DNA of 64,000 bases, from contig WHVA01000251.1 of assembly GCA_015179125.1 (NCBI GenBank), positions 62,001 to 126,000 of the forward strand, given 5' to 3'. The position numbers and the translations under genes were made by a program. The notes below the pieces were generated by a model. It made no database searches and was not told the DNA's origin. It was given only the letters and a program-made list of their open reading frames with translations. How positions within the stretch are numbered: position 1 is the stretch's first letter; the number at the start of each line of letters is the position of its first letter. Positions 1-10,544 of this stretch are shown here, in pieces. Source of the stretch: Gautieria morchelliformis (taxonomy: Eukaryota > Basidiomycota > Agaricomycetes > Gomphales > Gomphaceae).

Positions 1-311
1 ACAGTTCCGGATCCAACTCCGGCAACCGGAACAACAACAACACCCCTCGCAATAACCAGGCCTCTGGTTCCAACACCAACGCTCAGAAGAGCACTCCGGA
101 CCTTTCCGACAAACTTGGGAAGGACGGAAAACTAACCCCTGTAGAACGCCAGCGTCGCATGGACAACAACCTTTGCCTCTTCTGCGGCAAAGGAGGTCAC
201 GTCGCTCGCGACTGCACTCGCGCTTCCGCCTCCGCTGCTAAAGCCAAGGGCCGCGCAGCAAAGATGGAAGAGAAATCCGAAGCGGTTCCCGCTGTGGATT
301 CAAAAAAATAG
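1..311 (+). CDS. gag: Ty3/gypsy Gag, C-terminal part (element 1)
   Basis: The reading frame is open from the window edge to the TAG at 309-311. It carries a retroviral-type zinc knuckle, C-x2-C-x4-H-x4-C, at about 163-220, followed by an Ala/Lys-rich tail. Gag packages the element RNA into virus-like particles, and the knuckle binds RNA. The 5' part and the 5' LTR lie outside the window. The last sense codons are two AAA triplets just before the stop, and the pol frame is -1 relative to gag, so Gag-Pol would be made by ribosomal frameshifting. Confidence 0.85.
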   Translation, partial: SSGSNSGNRNNNNTPRNNQASGSNTNAQKSTPDLSDKLGKDGKLTPVERQRRMDNNLCLFCGKGGHVARDCTRASASAAKAKGRAAKMEEKSEAVPAVDSKK

Positions 312-355
312 TCAGCAGTCCTCCGGCCTCCGCACGAGCTGAGGGCTGTGTTGAC
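302..355 (+). promoter_or_regulatory. Candidate -1 programmed ribosomal frameshift signal
   Basis: The heptamer A AAA AAA (302-308) directly precedes the gag TAG, with the zero-frame codons AAA AAA as the slippery-site model requires. Seven nucleotides further on, 316-323 (CAGTCCTC) can pair with 341-348 (GAGGGCTG) through eight pairs including one G-U. An outer GTCA (311-314)/TGAC (352-355) pairing can extend the stem. The -1 frame is open from here into protease. Slippery site, spacer and stem have the geometry known for retroviral -1 frameshifting. The stem was paired by eye, without energy calculation. Confidence 0.6.
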
Positions 356-3300
356 CCCATTCATGCGACAAACGAGGTTAAACTCAACGCATCCGCTCTT
401 TCGTCCTCCGACTCCCTCTCTGTTCCGCTCACTTCCGACACCATTTCCGCACCCCCGTTTACAGCACTGGTCAACTCCGGTTCGACTCATTGTTTCCTCG
501 ATTCCGACTTTGTTTTGAAACACAGACTTCCGACCCGCAACATTCCGACAATTCCACTCCGCCTTTTCGACGGGTCTTCCAACACGGGAATTTCCCAAGT
601 TGTGGATCTGTCTATCCGTTTCGCTACTGGGGACAACCATGAAGTTACGTTTTACGTTACTCCGCTAGATGCTAGCTGTTCCGTTGTACTAGGACACAAT
701 TGGCTCACCCGATATAATCCGTCGATTAACTGGGCATTGGGTCAAATACAGTTCCGTACCCCGGATCAACTTCCGTCTATTCTGATGTCGTCCGCAAAGA
801 TGGCCCAGGCCTCTTCTGCAACTCCGCTCGTGGATTCAGTTCCGCATTCCGGTCCCGCTCTAGCACCTCCGCCCCTCAAAGCTCCTCGAATTGCGCTCGT
901 TTCCGCCACCGCTTTCCGCGTATTGCAAAGGCAAGAAGATACGACCATTTTCCAGCTTCACCTCTCCGATTCGGCTTCAGTCAAGGCTCGTTCCGCCTCA
1001 ACTTCCGCTCCGGTCGATATGAACTCAGTTCCGGAAGAATATCGTGACTTCCCGGACGTGTTCAATAAGGCCAAAGCCGACAAACCTGCTGAACATCGAC
1101 CTTACGATTTGAAGATAGATTTGGAAGAAGGAGTATCTCCGCCCCTTGGACCGATCTACTCTCTTTCGCAAAGTGAACTCCTAACTCTCCGAGAGTTTGT
1201 CGATGAACATCTCAACATGGGCTTTATCCGTCCTTCACTGTCTCCGCACGCCGCTCCGGTCCTTTTCGTCAAGACGAAGGATGGATCTCTCCGCCTCTGC
1301 GTCGATTTCCGCGGACTCAATGCCCTCACAAAGAAGGAGAAGTATCCGCTTCCGCGCATTTCCGACTTACTCGACACCCCCGCAGGGCGAAGATCTACAC
1401 CAAAATTGACCTCCGGCACGCTTATCACCTTGTCCGCATCCGGGAAGGTGACGAGTGGAAAACCACCTTCCGCACCCGCTACGGTGCTTTTGAGTGGACT
1501 GTCATGCCTTTTGGTCTAACCAATGCTCCCGCTGCTTTTCAGCGATTCATGAACGACGTATTTTCCGACCTCCTCGACGTATGCGTTCTAGTCTACATTG
1601 ACGACATCCTCATCTATTCCGACACACCGGAAAAACATCGGGAACATGTCCGCGAAGTACTCCGCCGTCTACGCAAACACCATCTCTATGCAAAAGCAGA
1701 GAAATGCGAATGGCATCGCGACACGGTCGAATACCTCGGCTACATCCTCTCTCCAACAGGTCTTACCATGGCAGAGGACAAGGTCAAGGCAATTCAAGAA
1801 TGGCCGGAACCCCGACGTGTTAAGGATGTGCAGTCCTTCCTTGGCTTCGCCAACTTTTACCGGCGTTTCATTTATAATTTTTCCGACATTACTGTTCCGC
1901 TCACGCGTCTCACCAGGAAGGGTGCCCCATGGAATTTCACTCCGGAATGCCGTTCCGCATTTGAAGCTCTCAAATCGGCCTTCACCACGGCTCCCATACT
2001 CGGTTTCTGGATTCCTGATGCCCAACTTGTACTCGAAACCGACGCTTCCGACTACGCGCTAGCCGCCATTCTTTCCATCATTTCACCCGACGACGGAGAA
2101 ATTCATCCGATCGCCTTTCATTCCCGCACCTTTTCCGCCCCGGAACTCAACTATGACATCCACGATAAGGAACTACTTGTGATTTTCGAAGCCTTCAAAA
2201 TTTGGAGACACTACCTCGAAGGTCCAACTTATCCGATCGACGTTGTAACGGATCATAAGAACCTTGAGTATTTTGCAACCACTAAGATTTTGACTCGCCG
2301 TCAAGTCTGCTGGTCTGAATATCTCTCACAGTTCAACATGGTAATCCGCTTCCGCCCCGGAAAGCTCGGAGCAAAACCCGACGCACTCACTAGACGTTGG
2401 GACGTCTACCCAAAAGAGGGAAGTAGCGACTATGCCAGCGTTAATCCGCACAATTTCCGCCCAGTATTCTCTACTGAGCAACTGGCATCGTCCCTGCGTG
2501 CCACAGCATTGCAGTTTCCGCTACTCCGCGCCTCAATTATTATGGACACCGAGTCTCTCCATTCCGACATCTGTTCCGCACTCCGTTCCGACCCCTCCTC
2601 CGCAGCCCACCTCGATGACACCACCAGTCCTGGATGGTCCCTCGATTCCGACGGATTTCTCCGGTACAAGTCCCGGATTTACGTTCCGGACACCAACAAT
2701 CTACGACTTCCTTCGCATGCTCCAGCAAAACCATGATCATCCGCTCTCAGGACACCAAGGCCAGAACAAAACCCTCGACTTAATCCGACGCACCTATACT
2801 TGGCCTCTCCTCCGCACGATGGTCCAAGACTACTGCAAGTCATGCACCACCTGTATGCGAGCCAAGCCTCAGCATCACAAACCCTACAGCCTCCTGAAGC
2901 AACTTCCGATCCCGGAACAACCATGGAATTCGATATCCATGGATTTCATTGAGAAACTTCCTAAGTCATCCGGCTATGGTACCATTCTAGTGATCGTTGA
3001 CCGCCTCACAAAGCAGTCCATCTTTATTCCGACCTACGACACCATAACTTCCGCCCAGCTCGCACAGCTCTTCGTGCTCCACGTCTTTTCCAAGCACGGA
3101 ATACCTTCCCATGTCACTTCCGACCGTGGATCCGAATTCGTGTCATCCTTTTTCCGCACCCTCGGAAAGGCCCTCGACATGAAGCTCCACTTCACTTCCG
3201 GTTATCACCCCGAAGGAGACGGACAAACGGAACGTACTAATCAGACCCTTGAGCAGTATCTCCGCGTCTATTGCAACTACCAACACAGCAATCGGTCCGA

Positions 3301-4018
3301 CCTTCTTCCGCTCACGGAATTTGCCTACAACAACGTGCCTTCCGCTACCACCGGAATTTCACCCTTTTACGCCAACAAGGGCTACCACCCGAATCTCGCC
3401 ATCCACCCTGAACGCGACCTCGCCTCTGCAAGAGCCCGAGATTTCGTTGTGGAACTCGACGACCTTCACCAGCACCTCCGAGAGAACATTACAGCTGCCC
3501 AGAAGAGATACCAAACTTCCGCCGATCGGAAACGCCTTCCGCAACCGGCATTCGAGATTGGCGACAAAGTCTTTGTCAAAGCAGAAAACTTCCGCACCAC
3601 TCGCCCCTCGAAGAAGCTCTCTGAGAAATACCTCGGTCCTTACGAGATCATCGCTAAGGCCGGCAGTCGTTCTTTCACCCTCAGACTTCCTGACAATATG
3701 CGCGCAGTACATCCGGTATTCCATGTCTCTATGCTTGAGCCAGCAGTTCCGAATACAATTCCGAATTGAGAACAACCTCCACCTCCGCCAGTCGTCATCA
3801 ACGGAGAACCGGAATATGAGATCTCGGAAATTCTCAACTCCAAGCTCGACAGACGATACCGCTGCCAACTCCAGTACCTAGTCAAGTGGGCAGGCTATGA
3901 AAACACCGACGAAGAGACTTCGTGGATCTCCGCCACGGAGCTCGACCATGCCTCTGACCTCGTCTCTGATTTCCACAAAGCTTATCCTGATAAGCCTGGC
4001 CCCATTTCCGCGCCCTAG
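308..4018 (+). pseudogene. pol: Ty3/gypsy Pol polyprotein, degenerate (element 1)
   Basis: Order: protease (about 458-720), reverse transcriptase (about 1150-1900, YIDD at 1594-1605), RNase H (about 2030-2400), integrase (about 2710-3500, zinc-binding His/Cys and catalytic D,D,E regions visible) and a C-terminal chromodomain (3818-4000). Protease-RT-RNaseH-integrase-chromodomain is the chromovirus order of Ty3/gypsy. Lesions: the protease active-site Asp position reads Asn (473-475, N-S-G-S); a one-base loss at 1385-1389 shifts frame inside RT; a shift near 2710-2713 separates RNase H from integrase; TGA at 3767-3769 cuts off the chromodomain. After that TGA the same frame runs to TAG 4016-4018. 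It cannot make an active polyprotein. Confidence 0.9.
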
Positions 4019-4150
4019 TCAATTCCGACATCTTTTCCGATTTCCATTGCTTTCTTACAGATTCTCAAGTCACATGTCAAAATCCGATTAATATTCCGCT
4101 ACGCTAAATTCCGACACCTCAAGAAGTATTTTACAAGTCACCAGGACACC

Positions 4151-5362
4151 CTACTCCTCCCTCATCGTCTCCGCTTCACCTCCGTTCTCCGCTTCCGCAC
4201 CTTCTTCCACCTGCCCTATTTCCACGTTGACCAACTCCGTCTCCACCCTCGTTCCCACCTCATTCTCCTGCTCCTCTCGCAACCCCAGTTGCTCCCGGAA
4301 CAAATCGTTCCGCCACCGGAACTCCCGCTTCAGCTGCTCCAAAACCGTTGACATTACAGCCATCTGATTTTGGAACAACAACACCAAGTGTTGTTGGACC
4401 TCCGCCATTTCCAGCAGAATGTTCCGGATCCCGCGCTACGTTTTCCGGATCCCCCTCAAGGACTTGGCGATATCGAGTAGGGGCGACGCCATGGTGAAGC
4501 GGTTTAACACCGCTGTTTCCGACTGCCCGGTCACCGGAAAGCCTTCCGAGCCCTTTTTCCCGCTTGACTTTGGTTTTGACTTTGGGGTTTCTGGCCCCTC
4601 GGTCCCGACTTTCCGCCTTTTCCACTCCACCCTCGCGGAACAGCCGTCCACTACACACCGCCTCTTCTTGTCACAGCACCGATCACAGGCAGTTTCCCGC
4701 GGATTTTCCGACCAGATGCATTCTAGTCCCTTCACCTCGCATGGGTCGCAAGGCGCCTTTTCTTCTCCCTCGTCCCTTGTTTTCCATTTCCGGGTCACGG
4801 GATTCTCCGGTCCCAACTCCCGGAGATCGATAATGCGGGCCATTTTGTTCTTCCTGGCCTGTTGGAAGTCGTCCGCCCTCCTTTTCCGATCCTCCACAAG
4901 GTTCAACACAGGAGTTACTTCCTTGTGTTTCCCCTTCCCCTCAGGGGACGGCGTGGTTTCCGCCGTGTCTTCCGACTCCGGTTCGGAATCGGATTCGACG
5001 ATTATTTTCTGCCAAGTTTTTTTCAGTCAAGTCTCGGGACGATACTCAGAACCTTTCCGACTCACCCGGGATTGTCCCGTCTTCTCCGCCGCGGCTTTCT
5101 CCTCCGCAGGCTTTTTGGCCGCGTCCCGTTTCCGCTGTTCTTCGCGGACGCGCGACTCCTCCTCGCAACATTTGTGATCACGCTCCTCCTTCTCTTTCCG
5201 CTCCCGTTCCCGACGCTCCTGTTCCTTGCGCTCTTTCTCTTTGCGCTCCTCCTCCAGACGCTCCTTCTCCTTCCGCGCCGCTTCCTCGGCCTCGCGTTTT
5301 TCGGCCAACTCCTTTTGCGCGAGCATATCAGCAAAGTGTTCTTTCATCTCAGCACTGGTCAT
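4151..5362 (-). pseudogene. Antisense coiled-coil / Zn2Cys6-like protein beside gypsy pol
   Basis: Read on the minus strand from ATG 5360-5362, one frame runs about 400 codons to 4151, interrupted only by TGA at 5027-5029 and TAG at 4436-4438. The N-terminal third is a highly charged Lys/Glu/Arg region likely to form a coiled coil. It is followed by an acidic linker, a cysteine cluster spaced C-x2-C-x6-C-x10-C-x2-C-x6-C, and a C-terminal Leu/Gln-rich helix with an acidic tail. The spacing equals the Zn2Cys6 binuclear cluster of fungal transcription factors, though DNA binding here is inference. It lies tail-to-tail with pol and shares its TTCCG-rich wording, suggesting it belongs to the element. 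A free-standing pseudogene is the alternative. Confidence 0.6.
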
Positions 5363-5840
5363 TTTGGAGAAGTTGACTCCATCTTGTAGTACAAGTATGC
5401 CATAGACGGTAATTGTCTCTTGTGGTTGAAGAGTTAGAATATAAGGCAATCATCATGCCTTTTATCAGACTATCATATATACAGCATTCATTACATTTAT
5501 CATATCCTACAACTAATGGATACTTTGTTTTACCATCCAATATAACCTTTGCAACAATTATACAATGGGAATCGGGACTTAACACCCATTCCAAAACCCT
5601 AAAACCTGATATGCTGCCTATTATTAGATTATACAGCTCATCAAAACCATAGTGATTTGGAAGGGTAAGCCTTTGTGCACTAGAAACTGACCATTGTTCA
5701 AAGAACTCACGTTTGTCAATACAGAAGGAGACTCCTATATTTATTATCAGATCTCCTATTTTAACAACAGACCTATCTCCGGTTGCCTTGGTACTACCAA
5801 AAAAGGCAGATATCTTACGAACAATGCTTTTGATAACCAT
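5349..5840 (-). CDS. Unrecognised 163-aa ORF, AT-rich island
   Basis: ATG at 5840; stop at 5349. I do not recognise the protein. It looks like a small globular protein, starting with a basic segment (M-V-I-K-S-I-V-R-K), with alternating hydrophobic stretches in the middle and a Cys pair (C-N-E-C-C) near residue 120. The last 15 or so codons run into the sequence next to the antisense gypsy ORF, so the original 3' end was probably lost and the present stop may be accidental. It is divergent to the other three ORFs of the island, with about 600 bp between its start and the next ORF. Confidence 0.45.
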   Translation of the reverse strand: MVIKSIVRKISAFFGSTKATGDRSVVKIGDLIINIGVSFCIDKREFFEQWSVSSAQRLTLPNHYGFDELYNLIIGSISGFRVLEWVLSPDSHCIIVAKVILDGKTKYPLVVGYDKCNECCIYDSLIKGMMIALYSNSSTTRDNYRLWHTCTTRWSQLLQNDQC

Positions 5841-6434
5841 GGTTCATCTATATGAATTGACAACTTTGTGAAATCAGTTTTTATGTAGTATGTCATGGTA
5901 TTATATCATCAAACCTGATAGAAATACATTTATCTACATGCCCGTAGTCGCTTAGTGTATAATATTATGTCATTCTGTGATAATAGGCACTAAAAAAATA
6001 TTATCTACAGCGCTAAGATACTCTTTACTATCAAACAAGGCCATGCAAAAAGGTATGTTAATGAACTCTAGATAAGAAAGAAACCCTACACATATCAGCA
6101 GACACCAACACATACAGTAACTGAACATGACAGTGTCTTACTGTTTGATATTATTGCCGTTGGGTCACGTATTCCTCCACCTCATGAAAAGAGGACTACC
6201 ACGATTTATAAGAAATGTCAGTCCAAATTTTTAGGTTCTTCACACTGACTGATCTCATAATTAGCTACTTACAAGCTGAAATATATGGCAAAAGGCATAC
6301 AAAAAAGAGTCAAGTCTATTCTGCGACTGTAGATAATAATCATATGATTCTATGACTAATAGAGGGTAGGAGCTGAATCCTGTCAAAACAAAAAAATGAA
6401 TACAAACTGAGTTTAATATAATATACAAGCTGGA

Positions 6435-6653
6435 TTGACAATGACATATATCCCTACAGCAGGAGATAAAGTCACATTTATACATCTAGTGACTGGGGAG
6501 GAGATGAAGGGTGTTGTTACAGTAGTAGATATTCCAGGGAGGACAGCAACTATCCTTTATGAGAAAAAGGGGCCAATATGTGGACCTTTTCAGTTAATTT
6601 CTCGAATACCAACAAACCAAAAATTTGAAGCACTAAAACAAATAATTGACTAG
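6435..6653 (+). CDS. Unrecognised 72-aa small ORF, AT-rich island
   Basis: A 72-codon ORF beginning M-T-M-T-Y-I-P-T and ending in TAG. Composition suggests a small beta-rich fold: Val/Thr/Gly-rich middle with a T-G-E-E-M-K-G-V-V turn, then a short C-terminal helix. I do not recognise the family. It sits about 175 bp upstream of the next ORF on the same strand. A second exon cannot be excluded. Confidence 0.4.
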   Translation: MTMTYIPTAGDKVTFIHLVTGEEMKGVVTVVDIPGRTATILYEKKGPICGPFQLISRIPTNQKFEALKQIID

Positions 6654-6828
6654 ACTAACCCTGTTTATATACTAGAAAAGAATAAAATTGTCAGGTTGGT
6701 GAGCTTTTAAAAACCCTTTTATACAACTATATTTTTGTAAGGTGATAAGCTATATAAAATGTTATCACGATATGCATCATTTTCAAATATATTGAATGAT
6801 AAAAGTAGAGTTTTTTTAGAAGATAGAG

Positions 6829-7452
6829 ATGGATATAGGACCTGCTCTAAAAACCTCTATAGCAGCTGCTTTGAACAACCACACAAATCCTAACAATCTA
6901 GAATGTTTTTGGTATGCCCCCTGGAATATTATTCTCATGGATTGTTTTGCTGATAATATGATAATAACTCCTCAACATGCATTTGTTTATGCTGTAGAAA
7001 ACAGAGATGAAGACATAGAATCTAAGATGTTAATCCCAGATTTTACAATCACTAAATATATTAAGAAAAATAACTTTATAAATAGTACTACATATTTAAT
7101 AGTAGAAATAAAAAGAAGTGTTAAAATTACAGAAGAACTTGAAAAGATCTTCAAGGATACTCAGAAGCAACTGATAAATCAGGTGACAGTACTATTCCTA
7201 GATACCAATTATGAAAGTGTATATGGTATAGCTGCTATAGGGGAATATTGGAGACTTATTAAATATAAAAATTTAAATCATAAGCAGAAACCCCAAAAAC
7301 CTAGAAGTTCTTGGGATAGTGAGAGTTATGGTAAAAAAGTAGAGGTAGTAAAAATAGTACAAGTATATGGACCGTTTGATATTTACAGGGGTACATATAA
7401 GGAGGAGCTTGATAAGTTGAAAAGATTGGTTATGCGCTTAGAAACAAATTGA
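6829..7452 (+). CDS. 207-aa protein with PD-(D/E)XK nuclease-like motif
   Basis: ATG at 6829, stop TGA at 7450-7452. Around residues 68-95 the protein reads P-D-F, then about 20 residues, then Y-L-I-V-E-I-K. This is the P-D...(D/E)-x-K pattern of the restriction-endonuclease-like fold, with an acidic stretch (E-N-R-D-E-D-I-E) just before. The C-terminal third is Lys-rich and helical. A TATA-like run (CTATATAAAA) lies near 6750. The fold call rests on one motif seen by eye; many PD-(D/E)XK-like proteins are not active nucleases. The next ORF starts about 30 bp downstream on the same strand, so the two may be exons of one gene. Confidence 0.5.
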   Translation: MDIGPALKTSIAAALNNHTNPNNLECFWYAPWNIILMDCFADNMIITPQHAFVYAVENRDEDIESKMLIPDFTITKYIKKNNFINSTTYLIVEIKRSVKITEELEKIFKDTQKQLINQVTVLFLDTNYESVYGIAAIGEYWRLIKYKNLNHKQKPQKPRSSWDSESYGKKVEVVKIVQVYGPFDIYRGTYKEELDKLKRLVMRLETN

Positions 7453-7484
7453 TATACCTGCAATTCTTTAAAAGGATATTAGAT

Positions 7485-7835
7485 ATGTACTTCAGAACTC
7501 TAGTAGGATGGAAGGTAACAGAAGAAAAGATGATGGAACAATGTACTAGATTAGGAATGAAAGATGTTGAAAACGATTCCAATTATCTCAGTAAACTAAT
7601 TGGAGTTATAAAAGATCTTGATTGTCCTATAATAAGATTCTCTTTAGAAAGACAAGAAGATAGAAAAGAAAAAGGTAAAGATATCCCTTTCATATTGACA
7701 ATATATGAAGGTCCTAAGAGAAAAGGAGAAGTAGATGTGAATAAGATACTAAGTATGTTTCCTGATATATTTGAAACAATAAAAAGAGATCTTGGAATAA
7801 AAGGAGAACCTCAATTCTTTTTAGGAGAGCCTTAG
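7485..7835 (+). CDS. Unrecognised 116-aa ORF downstream of the nuclease-like ORF
   Basis: First ATG at 7485; stop TAG at 7833-7835. The product is rich in charged residues (many Lys/Glu) with a predicted helix-strand mixture; no known motif was recognised. The frame is open slightly upstream and overlaps the end of the preceding ORF, so it may be a later exon or a separate small protein. Same AT-biased codon use as the rest of the island. Confidence 0.4.
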   Translation: MYFRTLVGWKVTEEKMMEQCTRLGMKDVENDSNYLSKLIGVIKDLDCPIIRFSLERQEDRKEKGKDIPFILTIYEGPKRKGEVDVNKILSMFPDIFETIKRDLGIKGEPQFFLGEP

Positions 7836-8719
7836 AATATATCATTGATAGTTTTTAAAATGTTTTCCTAGGAGGATGTTTATAAATGTCATATATATGT
7901 ATATATAGCTTAGCTCATCTATATTTCATAAAATATATCAAAATTGAGGCAGTTGCCAGCACCTGTAAGGCATGCTTAATCCTACCCCCAAAGTTCTTTC
8001 TCACAGTCTGCTGCTCCCCCAGGAAAAGGTGTATACCCCATTGTCTAAACATCAATAGTTACATATCTTTGTACTAATACATGCATATTATTTTTAAAAT
8101 ACCTTCTAATCAGATCTCTCAACCATATATAATAATATAGTACAGGTATTGTCCATACTTGCCTCTACATTCTATCATCATACATGTAAAAATTTGGCTA
8201 TATATGTTTAATATATAGTCATCCAAATCCTATCTGAAATTGCCCTGTTATCTGAATACACACCATGCCTTAGCACATACAACCATATTTTTTTAAATAT
8301 CAGAACATTCAAAAAATTTTAGGATATCCACAATATACAAGTTGCTCAAAATGATGGACTATGAACTCAGTTATGGTTGATTTTTTAAAAGATATCTAAT
8401 ATATCCTAGAAGAATGTACATTGTTGTCAATGTGAACATCCTCCCTAGCAAAGAACGCAGAGGAAGCAGTGGCCCAAAGCCACACCACTCAGCTGCCCGA
8501 CGAGCAGCTCACGTGAGCCATACAGGACGCATGGCAGGCGTGCGCAGCCTACAACAGTAGGCTGCGGATCCACAACGCGGGACTGACCGCGGACACCAGG
8601 CACAAAATGCCCCCGGACTCGAGAGCACAAAATGCTCCCGATCCCGAGCCCAATCCGGGCCTGGGGCCGTCAGGGCATACAACAGCCTGCCCCGCGCGGC
8701 GTCACAGCCACGTGAGCAA
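7836..8719. other. No gene seen
   Basis: 7836-8440 is AT-rich with many stops in all frames and short T/A runs. From about 8445 the composition returns to GC-rich. I see nothing codable before the gag relic. Confidence 0.6.
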
Positions 8720-9090
8720 TCCATGGCCCTAACAGAAGGCCAGGGATCCAGGATCAGGCTGACGTCGTACCGCTGGAGCCCTACAACGGGATCACACGGA
8801 TGATCCGCGTGGCGTTAGCAGACGCCACGGACACAGACGCAGAGAAGTCTGTGCTAGCGAAAGCCGGTGTGAAACTGGCTCACCCCGAGCCATACGCCGG
8901 GGGATCTGACCTCGAAGAGTTTGAGATCTTTGTAGCAGCCATCTTACGATGGCTGAAAATGAACTGCCTCCTAGGGCCAACCAGCATAGACATGCAGGTC
9001 AGCTATGTGGGCACTCGCCTCACCGGCGAAGCCCAGGAATGGTTCCTTCGAAACGTAGAACGCTTCGATCAAAAGCGTCGAGTAGTGTAG
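8720..9090 (+). pseudogene. Retrotransposon gag fragment
   Basis: The frame ending at 9090 (clear from ATG 8800, open somewhat upstream) gives a segment P-E-P-Y-x-G then L-E-E-F-E-x-F followed by R-W-L-K, ending G-E-A-Q-E-W-F-L-R-N-V. This matches the retrotransposon gag core pattern common in basidiomycete LTR elements. After the TAG at 9088-9090 the homology seems to continue in another frame briefly and then stops. There is no pol. It is an orphan relic between the AT-rich island and the dispersed repeat. Confidence 0.6.
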
Positions 9091-9237
9091 CTTGGTGCTT
9101 TGAAGGAGGGTCTGTGCACCAGACCCTGTTTGCTAAAACATGATACATATATGCGTACTGTATTTTATAAGCCACTCCCTAGTGCCTTGTCTTCGACACT
9201 AGGGACTCAATATATTTTGCCTTTAAGCCCGCACCCG

Positions 9238-10182
9238 GACTCAGCTGTGCGGTGACTCTGCCCATGCATAGGCCCCATGCTGCGAACGCCATGGGCCCAT
9301 GACGGCCTTGAACTCCCTGTCAGGTGCGAGTACACAAGACCCTAGTGTAATGCGGAGGAGTCTCAGCAGCGTTTGGCGTGGGTGGAGCCTTACTCACTTT
9401 AAACGAATTAAAGCGAGGGACCCGATCATGATGGCGACTGATATCCCAGTCGCATGCGTAGAGTATAGTATCGTATATTATACTCCGCGCAAGCGCCGTA
9501 CAGTCTGGATGCACATGAGTATACGCGGATGTGCCAGAAGCTCCTAGGCTCACCGCGTGTCCGGCTGTCTGTCTTCATGATACCCAAGCACCGACTGGGA
9601 GAACCGTACAGTCTTGATGGACATCAGTATCCAGGATGTCGTGCCAGAGTAAAGTCCCCACGCCGCGTCGTGTCTGAGTCCGCCGTCACAGTCTATCTTC
9701 AATCTTCGAGTCGTGATATGGCCGCACTTGAGGCCATCGTCAGGCGATGCGTGGCCTGCCGCCGTAGCCTGTACTTCCAGCCCCGCACTCAGACTCGACT
9801 GATGACTCGGAGTCGCGATGCATGATGCAGTCCTGGTCTGACCACGGCCGGGCACGCGAAGTACTGGCATGCGTCCACCGGGTGAGTCATGTCTCCGCTA
9901 CCGTTCCAACACTTGACTTGGGATTGTTTTTCGTGTGAGGCGCATCGTTGCAGCCGCCCTCCGCCCTGCCCGCCAGGATCTGGGATCCACACGCAAAACA
10001 ATTGCCAGGTCTCGCCCGTGCATCATCGCTGGCAGTGCGAAAGTTCCCATTACAGTACGTCTGTGACCTGTAGCAAAACAGAGACAGAAATAGTGGGCGC
10101 TGTGTCTTCCTTTCATAAATCAGCGTCCGTTTCAGAGTCTGGCGCCCTGCCAGTGATCCGAGTCAGGAGCTCGAATTGCTGG
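9238..10182 (+). repeat. Dispersed repeat R, copy A
   Basis: About 0.95 kb that aligns by eye along most of its length with 18981-19910, in the same orientation. Shared landmarks include GCATAGGCCCCATGCTGCGA near both starts, a 25-bp near-palindrome beginning GAGTATAGTATC, and GAGCTCGAATTGC at both ends. Copy A carries about 100 bp extra near 9300-9400. No ORF is conserved between copies, and I see no terminal inverted repeat or clear target duplication. It abuts the truncated gene copy at 10196-10544. Confidence 0.75.
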
Positions 10183-10195
10183 GTCACGGGTGCCG

Positions 10196-10544
10196 AATCT
10201 TCTCGAGCTCGCCCGGGGGGCACGCCTCGCACGGGCAGCGCGCGTCCTCCGCGGGGAAGGCGCCGGCATCACGGTGGGCGTGCGGTGCGTGTCGTGCGAG
10301 AAGGAACCGACGCTCGAGGGACAGGATGGGAAGAGATTCATGAGCTCGTGGTCGGTGGGCGGGAGCCTGAAAGGCCAGCCGCGGGGTGGGAGGGCGGTGC
10401 GGGATGTGAGGGGCGGGAGGGTGGAGTCTAGGGCGCAGCGAGTGGCATTCGGTACGAGATACGAGGGACTGGGCAACGGGACGTACCATCGGCTGGGTGG
10501 GGTTGTGTCTCCAGACTCTGTGTTCGCGGCTGGGTCTGGGTCAT
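10196..10544 (-). pseudogene. Truncated copy of the Pro-rich gene at 20913-22231
   Basis: ATG at 10544 opens an exon of 58 nt (M-T-Q-T-Q start), followed by a 59-bp intron (10428-10486, GTACGT..CTAG) and a second exon beginning D-S-T-L-P-P-L-T-S-R-T-A-L-P-P-R-G. The exon boundary, phase and following text (H-E-L-M-x-L-F-P) match the full-length gene at 20913-22231. A frame change near 10300 moves the conserved C-P-C-E-A-C segment into another frame, and similarity stops at about 10196, where repeat R begins. It is a 5'-end duplicate, not a working gene. Confidence 0.7.

Larger units (their letters stand above)
5390..8440. other. AT-rich island with four unfamiliar ORFs
   Basis: Base composition changes abruptly from GC-rich gypsy DNA to strongly AT-rich DNA near 5390 and back near 8440. 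The island holds one minus-strand ORF (5349-5840) and three plus-strand ORFs (6435-6653, 6829-7452, 7485-7835), all with A/T-ending codons unlike their neighbours. I found no terminal repeats or target duplications, so a mobile element, transferred DNA, or an AT-rich isochore of old accessory genes are all possible. Confidence 0.6.

Noticed and set aside
197-640. Minus-strand frame opposite gag/protease
   Set aside because: The sense strand has the zinc knuckle and protease.
4419-5389. Ser/Phe/Leu-rich plus-strand frames downstream of pol
   Set aside because: Complement of the antisense coiled-coil/Zn2Cys6-like ORF, which has the structured reading.
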